From positions 124,001 to 188,000 of the forward strand of contig BMQD01000010.1 in NCBI GenBank assembly GCA_014647935.1: a stretch of DNA of 64,000 bases, read 5' to 3'. A model generated the notes under the pieces. It searched no databases and was not told the origin of the DNA. It saw only the letters and a program-made list of their open reading frames with translations. The DNA comes from Planomonospora parontospora (GTDB lineage Bacteria; Actinomycetota; Actinomycetes; Streptosporangiales; Streptosporangiaceae). Shown here one piece after another: positions 40,648-49,298 of this stretch. The first letter of the stretch is position 1. Each line of letters starts with the position of its first letter. Position numbers and translations under genes: made by a program.

Positions 40648-40653
40648 GGGCGC

Positions 40654-41448
40654 ATGCGAATCGGAGAGCTGGCCGCCCTGGCGGGCGTTTCGACCAGGAC
40701 CGTGCGCCACTACCACCGGCTGGGCCTGCTGCCCGAGCCGGAACGGCGGGCCAACGGCTACCGCGTGTACGGCCTGCGCGCCGCGGTCACGCTGGCCAGG
40801 ATCAGGCGCCTGACCGAGCTGGGCCTCAGCCTGGCCGAGGTCGGCGACGCGCTGGCCGACGACCGGGGCCGCGACCTGCGGGAGATCCTCACGGAGCTGG
40901 ACGCCGACCTGGCCCGCCAGGAGCAGGGGATCCGGCTCAGACGCGCCCGCCTGGCCGAACTGCTCACCCGGGACAGCCTCCATCCCGACGACCCGGTCTC
41001 CCCCGGGATGGCCGGCCTGCTGAGCCGCCTGCCGCAGGCGGAGACGGGCATGCTGGCCAGGGAACGCGAACTGCTCGCCCTGCTGGACACCGCCGCCGGA
41101 CCGGACACGCACCGCCTGCTGCTGGAGACGGCCCCCGACGCCGGCCGCATGGGCAAGGTGGAGGATCTGTACCGGGAGCTGGACGCGCTGGCCGACGCCG
41201 ACCCCGGTGATCCGCGGGTCCCCGGACTGGCCGAGCGGCTGGCCGACGCCGTACCTCCGGAGATGCTCCGCTCCGGCCTGCTGGATCCGGCCCTGCGGCC
41301 CGCGGACGCCGACGGCGGCGCGGACGGAGAGGCTCCGGCCGGGGAGCAGGAGGCGTTCGCGCGGGCGTTCCTCGCCGACCTGCCGCCTGCCCAGGCCGAG
41401 GTGGTCCGCCAGGTCATGGCCCTGCTGGCGGACAGGAGCGCCACATGA
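40654..41448 (+). CDS. MerR-family transcriptional regulator
   Basis: The 264-residue protein has a MerR HTH (about 1-70, MRIGELAALAGVSTRTVRHYHRLGLL) and a dimer helix, followed by a long helical C-terminal domain that lacks the Cys cluster of metal sensors. It therefore probably senses an organic compound or a protein partner. Its promoter is of the MerR-activated type, so it activates its own operon. The stop overlaps the start of a membrane protein (ATGA), which should be its direct target. Confidence 0.92.
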   Translation: MRIGELAALAGVSTRTVRHYHRLGLLPEPERRANGYRVYGLRAAVTLARIRRLTELGLSLAEVGDALADDRGRDLREILTELDADLARQEQGIRLRRARLAELLTRDSLHPDDPVSPGMAGLLSRLPQAETGMLARERELLALLDTAAGPDTHRLLLETAPDAGRMGKVEDLYRELDALADADPGDPRVPGLAERLADAVPPEMLRSGLLDPALRPADADGGADGEAPAGEQEAFARAFLADLPPAQAEVVRQVMALLADRSAT

Positions 41449-42098
41449 CACACCGATGGACGCGGCAGGCCGTCCTGACCGCCGCGGGCGGGCTGGTCCG
41501 CCACCAGAGGCGGACGATCACGAGCCTGCTGCTCTGGCCGACCGGCGGGAGGCACGGCGTGCGCGAGGGCGACCGCGTGTTCGGCTACCTGCGCGGCGAG
41601 GTCCCGGTGATGCTGGCGATGCTCTTCGTCCTCGTCCTCGAAGGCGCGGCCATGGCGTTCCTCATCCCCTGGCCCGTCGTGCACCTGGCCGTGCTGGTAC
41701 TGCACGTCTGCCTGGTCGCGCAGGTCCTGGGCTCCGTCGCGGCCGGGGTCACCCGACCGCACGTGGTCTCGACCGGGGAACTGCGCGTCCGGTACGGCGC
41801 CGCCTTCGACCTGCGGATCCCGCTCCACCTGATCACCGGGGTCCGGCTGGACCGGCGCGTCCACGACGGCGGCACCGTCCGGCTGGGCGGGGACCGGCTG
41901 GAGGTGGTCGTCTCGGCGCGGACGTCGGTCACCGTCGAGCTGTCCGAGCCCGTCCCCGTCATCCTGCCGCTGGGCCGTACCGGCACGGCCTCGCTCGTCC
42001 GCCTGCACGCCGACGGCCCCGGGGAGTTCGTCCGCGAACTGTCGGCCCGGCTGCAGGCCGTACGGCATGACCGGGCCACCGCCGGGGACGCCGGTTGA
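41445..42098 (+). CDS. Membrane protein coupled to MerR
   Basis: The 217-residue protein has a basic N-terminus, two adjacent membrane segments (about 50-72 and 75-98, VMLAMLFVLVLEGAAMAFLI) and a C-terminal beta-rich soluble part (about 110-205) that resembles a small PH-like fold. No named family is certain. The ATG at 41445 lies inside the merR stop. A role in efflux or in signalling to MerR is possible; the protein has too few membrane spans for a transporter by itself. The 178-bp gap after it, before the convergent oxidoreductase gene, shows nothing else. Confidence 0.72.
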   Translation: MTHRWTRQAVLTAAGGLVRHQRRTITSLLLWPTGGRHGVREGDRVFGYLRGEVPVMLAMLFVLVLEGAAMAFLIPWPVVHLAVLVLHVCLVAQVLGSVAAGVTRPHVVSTGELRVRYGAAFDLRIPLHLITGVRLDRRVHDGGTVRLGGDRLEVVVSARTSVTVELSEPVPVILPLGRTGTASLVRLHADGPGEFVRELSARLQAVRHDRATAGDAG

Positions 42099-42276
42099 CC
42101 GCTCTCCAGGCTCGGCGCGTCCGCCGGAGGCCTCGTCCACGCGCAGGCCGGACGGTCCCGGCACCGGCTCCGGTACGACCAGCCGCCCGATCACTCCAAC
42201 GGGGTGCGATCGGTGCGCTCCGGCAGGAACCGGCGGTCCGGCAGCGCCCGGTGCAGGGCCCGGAGGGAGAGTGCGG

Positions 42277-43266
42277 TCACGGCAGGCGCACCGAGACGTT
42301 GCCCCGGTAGGAACCCTGGAGCAGGGAGAGGAACGCCTGCGGCACGTCCTCGATCCCGCCTTCGACCACCGTCTGCGGGTAGACGAAGCGGCCCTCGTCC
42401 AGCCAGCCGCTGAAGTGCTCGCGCCAGGCCGCGAGCTGATCGGGCGTGTGGTGGCAGGAGAACGGCAGCAGTTCGACACCCCTGGCCTCGGCCGCCGCGC
42501 GATCGGGCTGCGGAAAGCGCTCCGCCGCGTCACCGAGCTGGCTGGACAGTGAGCCGCAGAGGGCGAAGCGTGCTCCGGGCCGGGCCGCCTGCAGTGCGCC
42601 CTGGTACTGCTCGCCGCCCACGACGTCGAAGAAGACCGAGATGCCCTCGGGCGCGAGCTCCCGCAGCCGGTCGGCCGTGGAGCCGTCGTGGTAGTCGAAG
42701 GCGGCGTCGTAGCCGAGCTCGTTCACCAGGTAGTCGACCTTCTCGGGGCTGCCGGCGCTGCCGATCACCCGCGCCGCGCCGAGGCACCTGGCGATCTGCC
42801 CGGCCAGCGAGCCGACCCCGCCCGCCGCGCCGGAGACGAAGACCACGTCGCCTTCGCCGACGGCCGCCACCTCGGCCATCCCGTGGTAGGCGGTCGGCCC
42901 CTGGCCGAGGTGGTAGCCCGGGTCGGCGAAGAGTCCCCGGTCGAGCTTGAGGTACGAGCCGGCCGGACCGGCCGAGTACTCGCTCCAGCCGGTCATCGAC
43001 TGGACCAGGTCACCGGCCTGGAGTCCGGGGCTGTCGGATCGGACCACGGTACCGATGGCGGCCGCTCCCACCCGCTGCCCCGGCTGCCAGGCCGGGACCG
43101 GGATGGTGCAGTCGGCCCGCATCAGCTCCAGGTAGGTCGCGGCGAGCCCGATCTGGTCGGTGCGCACCAGGACCTCGCCGTCCACCTCGGTCTCGGCCAC
43201 GGTGAAATGCCCGAGCGTCGGGGTGCCGGCGATCTGGGCGGTCAGCTGGATCTCACGGCTGATCAT
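42277..43266 (-). CDS. NADPH-dependent oxidoreductase of the MDR family (PTGR/Lot-type)
   Basis: The 329-residue protein shows the MDR Rossmann motif SGAAGGVGSLAGQIA and DVVGGEQYQGAL, with GPTAYHGMAEVAAVGEGD before them. It has no structural zinc Cys cluster, which places it with the NADPH-dependent double-bond or 2-alkenal reductases (prostaglandin reductase and leukotriene type). It is divergent from a WYL-domain regulator that probably controls it. Substrate unknown. Confidence 0.88.
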   Translation of the reverse strand: MISREIQLTAQIAGTPTLGHFTVAETEVDGEVLVRTDQIGLAATYLELMRADCTIPVPAWQPGQRVGAAAIGTVVRSDSPGLQAGDLVQSMTGWSEYSAGPAGSYLKLDRGLFADPGYHLGQGPTAYHGMAEVAAVGEGDVVFVSGAAGGVGSLAGQIARCLGAARVIGSAGSPEKVDYLVNELGYDAAFDYHDGSTADRLRELAPEGISVFFDVVGGEQYQGALQAARPGARFALCGSLSSQLGDAAERFPQPDRAAAEARGVELLPFSCHHTPDQLAAWREHFSGWLDEGRFVYPQTVVEGGIEDVPQAFLSLLQGSYRGNVSVRLP

Positions 43267-43314
43267 TTTTCTGTCCTTACCTCGGGTACGGCGTCGAGAC
43301 CGACTCTAGGAAGG

Positions 43315-43339
43315 CTTCCGGCCAGTTTCCGACCGGAAG
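43315..43339. promoter_or_regulatory. Inverted repeat between oxidoreductase and WYL regulator
   Basis: CTTCCGG (43315-43321) and CCGGAAG (43333-43339) are perfect inverted arms with an 11-nt spacer, 18 bp upstream of the regulator start; a plausible shared operator. Confidence 0.5.
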
Positions 43340-43357
43340 TCGAGGCAGGATGCCGGT

Positions 43358-44314
43358 ATGGCGAACACCAGCGCACGGACCCTCAGACTGCTCTCGCTGC
43401 TGCAGACCCACCGGCACTGGTCCGGCCTGGAGCTGGCCGACCGGCTCGGGGTCTCCGAGCGGACACTGCGCCGCGACATCGAGCGGCTGCGCGAGCTCGG
43501 TTACCCGATCGGTGCGGCCCGGGGCACCGACGGCGGTTACCAGCTCGCGGCCGGCGCAGTCCTGCCGCCGCTGCTGCTGGACGACGAGGAGGCGGTGGCC
43601 CTCGCGGTGGGCGTCGGCGACGCGGCGCAGAGCGGGATCGCGGGGATGGAGGAGGCGTCGCTGCGCGCCCTCACCAAAGTGGTACGGGTCCTGCCGCCCC
43701 GGCTGCGGGCGAGGGTGGACGCCCTGCGGGCGATGACCCTCTCCGCTGCCGCGTCCGGGCCGGTCGTCGCGGCGGGGGTGCTCACCGCGGTCGCCCAGGC
43801 CTGCCGGGACGAGGAGCGGCTGCGGTTCGGCTACACGGCCAGAGGCTCGGCACCGACTGAGCGCGAGGTCGAGCCGCACCGCGTCGTCGCACTCGGCGGA
43901 CGCTGGTACCTGGTGGCCTACGACCTGGGCCGGCACGACTGGCGTAGCTTCCGTCTCGACCGGCTGACCGAGCCGACGGCGACCGGCACGCGCTTCCGGC
44001 CGAGGACGCTCCCGGCCGGGGACGCCGTGGCCTTCGTCCAGGCGGCGAGCGGAGCCCCGGTCCCGTACACGGTCGAGGTCCTCGTGCACGCGCCCGCCTC
44101 GCGGGTGCGGCAGGCGGTCGGCCGCTGGGGCACGGTCGACCCCCTCGATCAGGACAGCTGCCGGCTCACCATGACCTCGGCCTCCCTCGACTGGCCGACC
44201 CAGGCGCTGGGCAATGCGGGCGCCGAGTTCGAGGTCCTGGGGCCACCGGAGTTCGCCGCGCACGTCCAGGAGTGGGGCGCCCGCTTCGTCCGGGGCACCC
44301 GCGCACCCGGATGA
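43358..44314 (+). CDS. YafY-type HTH-WYL transcriptional regulator
   Basis: The 318-residue protein has a DeoR-like HTH_11 domain (about 5-60, LSLLQTHRHWSGLELADRLG, ERTLRRDIERLRELGYPI) and a WYL domain (about 140-215) with RFGYTARG and GGRWYLVAYD, plus the C-terminal WCX extension. WYL domains bind nucleic acids or nucleotides and act as repressors or activators. Most likely it controls the divergent oxidoreductase. The ATG at 43358 has an AGG 10 nt upstream. Confidence 0.9.
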   Translation: MANTSARTLRLLSLLQTHRHWSGLELADRLGVSERTLRRDIERLRELGYPIGAARGTDGGYQLAAGAVLPPLLLDDEEAVALAVGVGDAAQSGIAGMEEASLRALTKVVRVLPPRLRARVDALRAMTLSAAASGPVVAAGVLTAVAQACRDEERLRFGYTARGSAPTEREVEPHRVVALGGRWYLVAYDLGRHDWRSFRLDRLTEPTATGTRFRPRTLPAGDAVAFVQAASGAPVPYTVEVLVHAPASRVRQAVGRWGTVDPLDQDSCRLTMTSASLDWPTQALGNAGAEFEVLGPPEFAAHVQEWGARFVRGTRAPG

Positions 44315-44333
44315 CCCTCCTCGCCGCGCCGCC

Positions 44334-45275
44334 TCAGGAGCGGGCCCGCTGCGTCAGCGCGACGCACGCCAGTACGGCCAGCGCCGCCCCCACCGTCGCC
44401 GCCCCCACCTCCTCGCCGAGCAGGAGCCCGGCCCACACCAGCGTCAGCAGCGGCTGGGCGAGCTGGGTCTGCCCGGCGCGGGCGATGCCTCCCCGCGCCA
44501 GGCCCGCATACCACGGGATGAAGCCGAGGAACATCGAGACCAGCCCGGCGTAGGCGAACCCGGCCAGCGGGAGGGCCCCCGGCCGGACCTCGGTGGTCAG
44601 CGCCAGGACGGCGGTCGCGGGGACGGTGAGCGGCGCGGCCACCACCAGGGCGCGGGAGATCACCTGCCAGCCGGGGGTCTCGCGGGTCAGCCGCGCGCCC
44701 TCGGTGTAGCCCGCGGCGGCCGCCAGCAGCGCCCCGACCAGGAGCAGGTCGGCCCCGCTGACACGGCCGCCGCCCCGGCTGAGGCTGAAGACCGTGATCG
44801 AGACCGCCCCCAGGCCGCAGGCGAGCCAGAACAGCGGCCGGGGCCGCTCTCCGGCCCGCAGTACGGCGCAGGCGGCCGTAGTGGCGGGCAGCAGCCCGAT
44901 GACCACGGCGGCGTGCCCCGCGCTCGTCCCGGCGTCGAGCGCGAGCCCGCTGAGCAGCGGGAAGCCGAAGACCACGCCGGCCACGATGACGAAGTAGGAC
45001 CTCAGCTGGGAGCGGGGAGGCAGCAGCGGCACCCGGGCCGCCAGGAGGAACGCCAGCGCCGCCACCGCCCCGACCACGGCCCGGCCGATCGCCACCAGGT
45101 AGGGATCGAAGCCCTCCATCGCGAACACCGTCGCGGGGAACGAGCCGGAGAACGCGAGCACCCCGAGCCCGGCCAGCAGCGTCCCCTGCCAGGCTCCTGC
45201 GGGAGCACTCGGAGCGGAGGGGGTCCGGCTGGGGGAGCCCGGGACGGAGGACTTCGGGAGGGAGGAAGGCGGCAC
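44334..45275 (-). CDS. EamA/DMT-family transporter
   Basis: The protein has ten hydrophobic segments in two EamA repeats: GTLLAGLGVLAFSGSFPATV, GRAVVGAVAALAFLLAARV up to LVWAGLLLGEEVGAATVGAAL. These carriers export amino acids, purines or related metabolites. The start is uncertain: I use GTG 45275, giving 313 residues with a short Ser/Pro-rich tail before the first segment; ATG 45386 would add 37 residues but lies within the divergent MocR gene's start. A MocR partner suggests vitamin B6 or amino-acid export. Confidence 0.82.
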   Translation of the reverse strand: MPPSSLPKSSVPGSPSRTPSAPSAPAGAWQGTLLAGLGVLAFSGSFPATVFAMEGFDPYLVAIGRAVVGAVAALAFLLAARVPLLPPRSQLRSYFVIVAGVVFGFPLLSGLALDAGTSAGHAAVVIGLLPATTAACAVLRAGERPRPLFWLACGLGAVSITVFSLSRGGGRVSGADLLLVGALLAAAAGYTEGARLTRETPGWQVISRALVVAAPLTVPATAVLALTTEVRPGALPLAGFAYAGLVSMFLGFIPWYAGLARGGIARAGQTQLAQPLLTLVWAGLLLGEEVGAATVGAALAVLACVALTQRARS

Positions 45276-45361
45276 GGGGAGGCCTGGGACTCCCGAGACC
45301 TCGGGACCGGCGGACCCGCTCTGAACGAAGGGGCCGACCGCATCCGCTATCCATGTGGAGG

Positions 45362-45403
45362 CGATAGCGCTACTCTTGTTTCTCATGAATGACGATAGCA
45401 GTA
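45362..45403. promoter_or_regulatory. Repeated CGATAGC motifs at the MocR/EamA divergent promoter
   Basis: GCGATAGCGCTA and ACGATAGCAGTA are near-direct repeats, the first upstream of and the second just inside the MocR gene. MocR proteins bind such direct repeats, so these are candidate sites for control of the transporter. Confidence 0.45.
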
Positions 45404-46791
45404 TCCTCCGATTGGCCGCCATCCTCCGTGAGGAGACGGAGCGGCTCCGGCCGGGGGACAGACTGCCGTCGAGCCGGGAGCTGACGCGCCGCCACGGCGT
45501 CAGCCCGGTGACCGTCTCGCGGGCCCTCGGCCGGCTGGCGGCCGAGGGACGGGTGGTGACCCGGCCCGGCAGCGGCACCTACGTCGCACCTCGGTCCGCC
45601 CGCACGAGGAGCGAGCCCGCCGACCTCTCCTGGCAGACGGTCGCCCTGGGCGACCGGGTGGTGGACGACACCCGGGTGGTCGGGCTGCTCACGCCGCCGC
45701 CCGAGGGGACCGTCCCGATGACCGGCGGCTACCTCAATCCCGCGCTCTGCCCGTCCAGGGCGCTCGGCACCGCCGCCGCCCGCGCCCTGCGCCGTCCCGA
45801 CGCCTGGGCGGTCCCGCCGGTCACCGGGCTGGCGGAGCTGCGCCGGTGGTTCGCCCAGGAGGCCGGAGGGGACGTCACCCCCGCCGACGTCCTCGTGGTC
45901 GGTGGCGGGCAGTCGGCCCTCACCCACGCCTTCCGGTCCCTGGCCGCCCCCGGCTCCCCGGTGCTCGTCGAGACCCCCGCCTACCCCGGCGCGCTCGCCG
46001 CCGCGCGGGCCGCCGGACTGCGGGCGACCGCCGTGCCGACGGACCGCGACGGGGTGCGGCCCGAGCTCCTGGCCGAGGCGTTCGCCGTCACCGGCGCGCG
46101 GGTCCTCTGCTGCCAGCCGACCCTGCACAACCCGACCGGCGCGACGCTCGGCCTGGAGCGCCGCGAGCAGGTCCTGGCGGTGGCCCGGGCCGCGGGCGCG
46201 TTCGTGGTGGAGGACGACTACGCCCGCTACTTCACGACCGCGCCCGTCCCTCCGCCGCTGGTGGCGCTCGACACCCACGGCACCGTGGTCCACGTCAACT
46301 CCCTGACGAAGGTCCTGTCCCCGAGCGTGCGCGTGGCGGGGGTCATCGCCCGGGGCCCGGCCGCCCACCGGCTCCGGGCGAGTCAGGTGGTGGACTCCTT
46401 CTTCGTGGCCAGGCCGCTGCAGGAGACGGTGCTGGAGTTCGTCGGCTCCCCCGCCTGGCCGCGCCACCTGGCCGCCCTCACCGGCGAGCTGGCCGCCCGC
46501 AGGGACGCGCTCCTCGCGGCCCTCGCCGCCCGGCTGCCCGCCGCCGAGCCCCACCTCGTGCCCCGGGGCGGCCTGCACCTGTGGGTACGGCTCCCGCAGG
46601 ACCTCGACGAGGACGCCGTGGTGGAGGCGGCCCGGAGGGAGGGGGTCCTGGTCGGCCCGGGACGCGTCCACTACCCCGCCGAGCCGCCGGGGCCCCGGCT
46701 CCGCCTCACCCACACGGCGGCGACCCACCCCTCCGAGCTGGCCGAGGGGGTTCGGCGGCTGGCCCTGGCGGTGGAGCGGGTGGCCTCATGA
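45385..46791 (+). CDS. MocR/PdxR-type GntR regulator with aminotransferase domain
   Basis: The 468-residue protein joins a GntR winged helix (about 5-70, RLPSSRELTRRHGVSPVTVSRAL) to a fold-type I aminotransferase domain (about 90-465). The PLP-binding Lys lies in NSLTKVLSPSVRVAG, and NPTGATLG and DDYARYF are typical of the family. Such proteins sense PLP or an amino acid through the enzyme-like domain. It is divergent from the EamA carrier. I choose ATG 45385; GTG 45355 is in frame but less likely. Confidence 0.9.
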   Translation: MNDDSSILRLAAILREETERLRPGDRLPSSRELTRRHGVSPVTVSRALGRLAAEGRVVTRPGSGTYVAPRSARTRSEPADLSWQTVALGDRVVDDTRVVGLLTPPPEGTVPMTGGYLNPALCPSRALGTAAARALRRPDAWAVPPVTGLAELRRWFAQEAGGDVTPADVLVVGGGQSALTHAFRSLAAPGSPVLVETPAYPGALAAARAAGLRATAVPTDRDGVRPELLAEAFAVTGARVLCCQPTLHNPTGATLGLERREQVLAVARAAGAFVVEDDYARYFTTAPVPPPLVALDTHGTVVHVNSLTKVLSPSVRVAGVIARGPAAHRLRASQVVDSFFVARPLQETVLEFVGSPAWPRHLAALTGELAARRDALLAALAARLPAAEPHLVPRGGLHLWVRLPQDLDEDAVVEAARREGVLVGPGRVHYPAEPPGPRLRLTHTAATHPSELAEGVRRLALAVERVAS

Positions 46792-46937
46792 TCCGGTCTC
46801 GGGTCTCCTCTCGGACCCGAGGCAGGGCCGCACGGCTCATGAGCCCGCCGGACACGCCGTCGGCGGACTTCCGGAGGCGTCGGAGGCAAGGAGAACCACC
46901 TAATGCCATACAGTGGTGACGAAGGGGTGATCCGTCC

Positions 46938-47504
46938 ATGCCTGAGCCCGCGCCCGAGCCCGCCGTCCTGGTGTGCGAGTTCGTCAACAGCTACGACGTC
47001 GAGAGCGACACCGACGCGCTCTCCTCACCGGCGGCGCTCGTCGCCTGGCTCGCCAGACGCGGCCTGGCCGGGACCGGCGATCCCGCGGGCGACGAGGAGC
47101 TGGCCGCCGCCGTCGACCTCCGCGAGACCCTGCGCGCCGCGTTGCGCGCCAACCACGCCCCGGGCCCCGACCGCCCCCCGGACCGCGGCTCCCCGCTCCC
47201 CCGCTCGTTCGGCCGGCTACCGGTCGCCGTCGTCCTGACCCCCGCCGGGCCCGTCCTGGAACCGACCGGGACCGGAGTCCTGGCCGGGCTCGCCAGGATC
47301 GCGGCGGCGGTGGTGGAGGTCCGCGTCGAAGGGCTCTGGCCGCGGCTCAAGGTGTGCACCGAGAGCACCTGCCAGTGGGCGTTCGTCGACTCCTCCAAGA
47401 ACCGTTCCCGATCATGGTGCTCGATGAAGGTGTGCGGAAACCGCACCAAGACCAGGGCATATCGGGCACGCCGACAGACGGGGACAGGTTCGCGTCATCT
47501 GTGA
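46938..47504 (+). CDS. CGNR zinc-finger protein (ABATE domain)
   Basis: The 188-residue protein has the N-terminal ABATE domain (LVCEFVNSYDVES) and a C-terminal CGNR zinc finger with Cys140, Cys145, Cys161 and Cys166 (VCGNRTKTRAYRARR). These are putative DNA-binding regulators in actinobacteria; the ABATE domain is thought to sense a ligand. AAGGGGTG at 9 nt supports the ATG at 46938, and TACAGT at 46909-46914 could be its -10 box. No neighbour points to a target. Confidence 0.85.
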   Translation: MPEPAPEPAVLVCEFVNSYDVESDTDALSSPAALVAWLARRGLAGTGDPAGDEELAAAVDLRETLRAALRANHAPGPDRPPDRGSPLPRSFGRLPVAVVLTPAGPVLEPTGTGVLAGLARIAAAVVEVRVEGLWPRLKVCTESTCQWAFVDSSKNRSRSWCSMKVCGNRTKTRAYRARRQTGTGSRHL

Positions 47505-47631
47505 GCCAGATTCCCCGATACGGTGTAACTGCCTGTCTCCCGGGTCCACCCGCCTGATGCCCGCTCGCGTGGCACGAGACCTGCGAGGCAGCGCGTCCTG
47601 GTGGCGTACGGCAGATAAGGAGCGGGCCGAG

Positions 47632-48243
47632 ATGGCAGACGTAGGCGTGCGGGCGGCTCGGCACGATGATGTCGACGCGGTGACGAAGACCCAGATCCGC
47701 GCCTGGCGATACGGCTACAGGGAGTTCCTGCCCGAGGGGCCGCTGGAGCAGATGACCGGCCCGGCCGCCGAGAAGATGTGGCGCCGGCAGTGGGACGAGG
47801 CGATCGTCACCCCGCCGACCTCCCTGCACCGCGTGCTGGTCGCGGTGGAGCAGGTCGTCCTGGACACCGACGCGTTCCCCGCGCTCGGCCCCGGCGGGAT
47901 CGAGGCCATGGCCGCGATGCAGGGCGCGGAACGCGTGGTGGGGCTGGCCTCCCACGCCCCGGCCGAGGACCCCGACCTCGACCCCACCGTCACGGCCGAG
48001 ATGCTCTCCTTCCTGGTGGACCCCGACCACGTCCGGCGCGGCCACGGCAGCCGCCTGCTCAACGCCACGGTCGACCACCTGCGCGAGGACGGCTACCGCA
48101 CCGTCGTGACCTGGGTGTTCGCCGACAACCACGCCCTGCTCGGGTTCCTGGAGTCGGCCGGCTGGGGCGAGGACGGCGCCGAGCGGGTCCTGGACATGGG
48201 CCGCCCGGTGCGGATGGTCCGCATGGCCACCGACATCAGCTGA
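47632..48243 (+). CDS. GNAT-family N-acetyltransferase
   Basis: The 203-residue protein has a GNAT fold: VRAARHDDVDAVTKTQIRAWRYGYREFLP at the start (shown in part: VDAVTKTQIRAWRYGYREF), the acetyl-CoA loop VDPDHVRRGHGSRLL (R/Q-x-x-G-x-G/A) and a C-terminal LGFLESAGWGEDGAERV. The first block is typical of RimI-like or aminoglycoside-type acetyltransferases. The substrate is unknown. AAGGAG upstream supports the ATG at 47632. Confidence 0.85.
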   Translation: MADVGVRAARHDDVDAVTKTQIRAWRYGYREFLPEGPLEQMTGPAAEKMWRRQWDEAIVTPPTSLHRVLVAVEQVVLDTDAFPALGPGGIEAMAAMQGAERVVGLASHAPAEDPDLDPTVTAEMLSFLVDPDHVRRGHGSRLLNATVDHLREDGYRTVVTWVFADNHALLGFLESAGWGEDGAERVLDMGRPVRMVRMATDIS

Positions 48244-48428
48244 CGGTCCGCCCGATCACCGGCGCGTCAGCCGGTGGCCCGCACGACCACCCGCATCAGC
48301 CAGGAAGCCGCGCGGCCCCGCCACGGCGGAAGGCCCGCGGAGCACCGCCCGGAGGCGTCCCGCCCTGCTTCCGTCGTCACGACGGGCCCATGGAGCGCCC
48401 CGACACGTCCGAGAGGAAACCCGCCGCC

Positions 48429-49298
48429 ATGGCCACCCCGAGCCAGTGGATCGCCGGAGCCCGTCCGCGCACCCTCCCCGCCGCCGTCGTCCCCGTCGCC
48501 GTCGGCACCGGCGTCGCCCTCGCGTACGGCGGAGCGGTGTGGTGGCGCGCCCTGCTGGCCCTGTTCGTCGCCCTCGCCCTCCAGGTCGGCGTGAACTACG
48601 CCAACGACTACAGCGACGGCGTGCGCGGCACCGACGACGAGCGGGTCGGCCCGATGCGCCTGGTCGGTTCGCGCGCCGCGTCCCCGCGCCAGGTCCTGGC
48701 GGCCGCCCTGGGCTGCTTCCTGGCCGCCGCCGCGGCCGGGCTGGTGCTGGTCGTGGCCACCGGCGCGTGGTGGCTGCTGCTGGTCGGCGCGGCGTCGATC
48801 GCGGCCGCCTGGTTCTACACCGGCGGCTCCCGCCCGTACGGCTACCGCGCGCTCGGCGAGATCTCGGTCTTCGTCTTCTTCGGCCTGGTGGCCGTGGCCG
48901 GCACCACGTTCGTCCAGCTGGAGCGGCTGCCCTGGCCCGCCCTGGCCGCCGCGGTCCCCGTCGGGCTGCTGTCCTGCGCCATGCTGGTGGTCAACAACCT
49001 GCGCGACATCGTCACCGACGGCCCCGCGGGCAAGCGCACGATGGCGGTCGTCCTGGGCGACGCCCGGACGCGGACGCTCTACGCCCTCTGCCTGCTCCTG
49101 CCGCTCGTCATCTCACTGGCACTGGCCCCCTGGCACCCGTTCGCGGCGCTGGGCGTGCTCGCCGCCCCGCTGGCGATCGGCCCGGTCAGGGCGGTCCGCG
49201 CGGGCGCCGCCGGCCCGGCGCTGATCGCGACCCTCCAGCAGACCGGCCGCTTCCAGCTGGTCTTCGGCGTGCTGTTCACCCTCGGCCTGGCACTCTAG
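48429..49298 (+). CDS. menA: 1,4-dihydroxy-2-naphthoate polyprenyltransferase MenA
   Basis: The 289-residue UbiA-family enzyme has the two Mg-binding motifs NYANDYSDGVRGTDD (Asn59, Asp60, Asp63) and NNLRDIVTDGPAGKRT (Asp193, Asp197), and about nine membrane segments. It joins a polyprenyl chain to dihydroxynaphthoate in menaquinone synthesis. Other men genes are not in the window. The start is uncertain by a few codons; the ATG at 48429 gives the usual N-terminus QWIAGARPRTLPAAVVPV. Its TAG shares the palindrome CTAG with the stop of the convergent gene. Confidence 0.93.
   Translation: MATPSQWIAGARPRTLPAAVVPVAVGTGVALAYGGAVWWRALLALFVALALQVGVNYANDYSDGVRGTDDERVGPMRLVGSRAASPRQVLAAALGCFLAAAAAGLVLVVATGAWWLLLVGAASIAAAWFYTGGSRPYGYRALGEISVFVFFGLVAVAGTTFVQLERLPWPALAAAVPVGLLSCAMLVVNNLRDIVTDGPAGKRTMAVVLGDARTRTLYALCLLLPLVISLALAPWHPFAALGVLAAPLAIGPVRAVRAGAAGPALIATLQQTGRFQLVFGVLFTLGLAL

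Noticed and set aside
42067-42552. Open frame across the end of the MerR-linked membrane gene
   Set aside because: It covers the oxidoreductase gene antisense and has no domain or start signal.
28399-49298. Integrated mobile element or prophage
   Set aside because: No integrase, transposase, phage structural gene or flanking direct repeat is evident, although gene content is accessory.
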